This document shows positions 52,773 through 52,813 of a stretch of DNA of 52,813 nucleotides, piece after piece. Below the pieces are notes generated by a model. The model was given only the letters and a program-made list of their open reading frames with translations, made no database searches and had not been told where the DNA came from. A program made the translations under genes and the position numbers. The stretch's first letter is position 1, and the number at the start of each line of letters is the position of its first letter. Origin of the DNA: a virus; the IMG/VR virus record IMGVR_UViG_3300034110_000489, positions 1 to 52,813 of that record. One strand, given 5' to 3'.

Positions 52773-52813
52773 CGGTCGCCTCCGATGCGAGGTCGATCAC
52801 GAGGGCGACGATC
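52765..52813 (-). CDS. Ribbon-helix-helix protein, partial 3' end (right copy)
   Basis: Only the last codons of the RHH gene, cut by the window end; the whole gene is at 189-344. It shows that the two ends join. Confidence 0.8.
   Translation of the reverse strand, partial: IVALVIDLASEATDD

Larger units (their letters stand above)
52577..52813. repeat. Right copy of the imperfect 237-bp terminal duplication
   Basis: Matches positions 1-237 except at four bases. See the left copy for interpretation. Confidence 0.9.

Noticed and set aside
1-52813. CRISPR array, tRNA or rRNA genes, insertion sequences
   Set aside because: No spaced direct repeats of 25-40 bp, no cloverleaf with CCA-like ends and no transposase found on either strand.
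1-52813. Integrase and attachment site (temperate lifestyle)
   Set aside because: No tyrosine or serine recombinase motifs in any open frame. The promoter/operator family and parS leave a plasmid-like state possible, but that is not evidence of integration.

Overview
The window is an essentially complete genome of a long-tailed (siphovirus-type) bacteriophage of an actinobacterium, assembled as a circle. The first 237 bases recur, with four mismatches, as the last 237 bases (1-237 and 52577-52813), so the unique length is about 52.6 kb. The host assignment rests on high GC, a phage-borne WhiB-type Fe-S regulator, an Rpf-like transglycosylase, GTG starts and actinophage-type tail genes. No integrase, classical repressor, DNA polymerase, replicative helicase, tRNA or CRISPR array was recognised. 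Nearly all genes lie on the minus strand, packed with 4-bp ATGA/GTGA overlaps. Three genes near 1.7-2.7 kb are on the plus strand.

Layout in minus-strand order, right to left. From 52.8 to 48 kb lies an early-type array of small, mostly unknown proteins ending in WhiB. From 48 to 42.8 kb are portal, Mu gpF-like head protein, XkdF-like protease and a Dps ferritin. From 42.7 to 38.2 kb is a second array of small zinc-motif or membrane proteins plus a CHAP endolysin. From 38.1 to 28.3 kb are scaffold, decoration protein and major capsid; then an accessory block with a proteasome-type Ntn hydrolase, phosphoesterase, DUF4406 and DUF5664 proteins; then head-tail connectors, a Com-like zinc finger and two related major tail proteins. 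From 28.3 to 19.8 kb are the frameshifted chaperones gpG/gpGT, tape measure, tail-tip protein, three jelly-roll tail proteins and two holin-like membrane proteins. From 19.7 to 10.6 kb are zinc proteins, Gam, an ERF-like protein, a lambda-O-like initiator with an embedded origin, a helicase loader, HNH, Rpf, PAPS-reductase-like, RusA-like and a HARP-SNF2 helicase. From 10.5 to 2.6 kb are three ParB-like domains, a TET/JBP-type dioxygenase, a glycosyltransferase, small terminase, a large terminase split into separate ATPase and nuclease genes, FkbM methyltransferase and a gp88-like protein.

Regulation: eight nearly identical promoters (TTGACC, invariant 17-bp spacer beginning GGGGTAGAG, then the -10) drive the early and replication arrays. 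Seven are followed by a conserved leader: stem-loop, ACCTAG, then a Shine-Dalgarno sequence, in several cases inside a second hairpin. The eighth appears to make a leaderless mRNA. This looks like one regulon under a common phage regulator.

Most notable points: (1) a TET/JBP dioxygenase, glycosyltransferase and ParB island that predicts base hypermodification; (2) apparent complete absence of the palindromes AGCT and TGCA; (3) the repeated promoter/leader system; (4) an almost perfect parS site without ParA; (5) a lambda-style iteron origin inside the initiator gene; (6) a large terminase split by a 56-codon gene; (7) an Ntn hydrolase with the exact Thr1/Asp17/Lys33 spacing of proteasome beta subunits. 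All functional calls are by eye from sequence; no searches were run.
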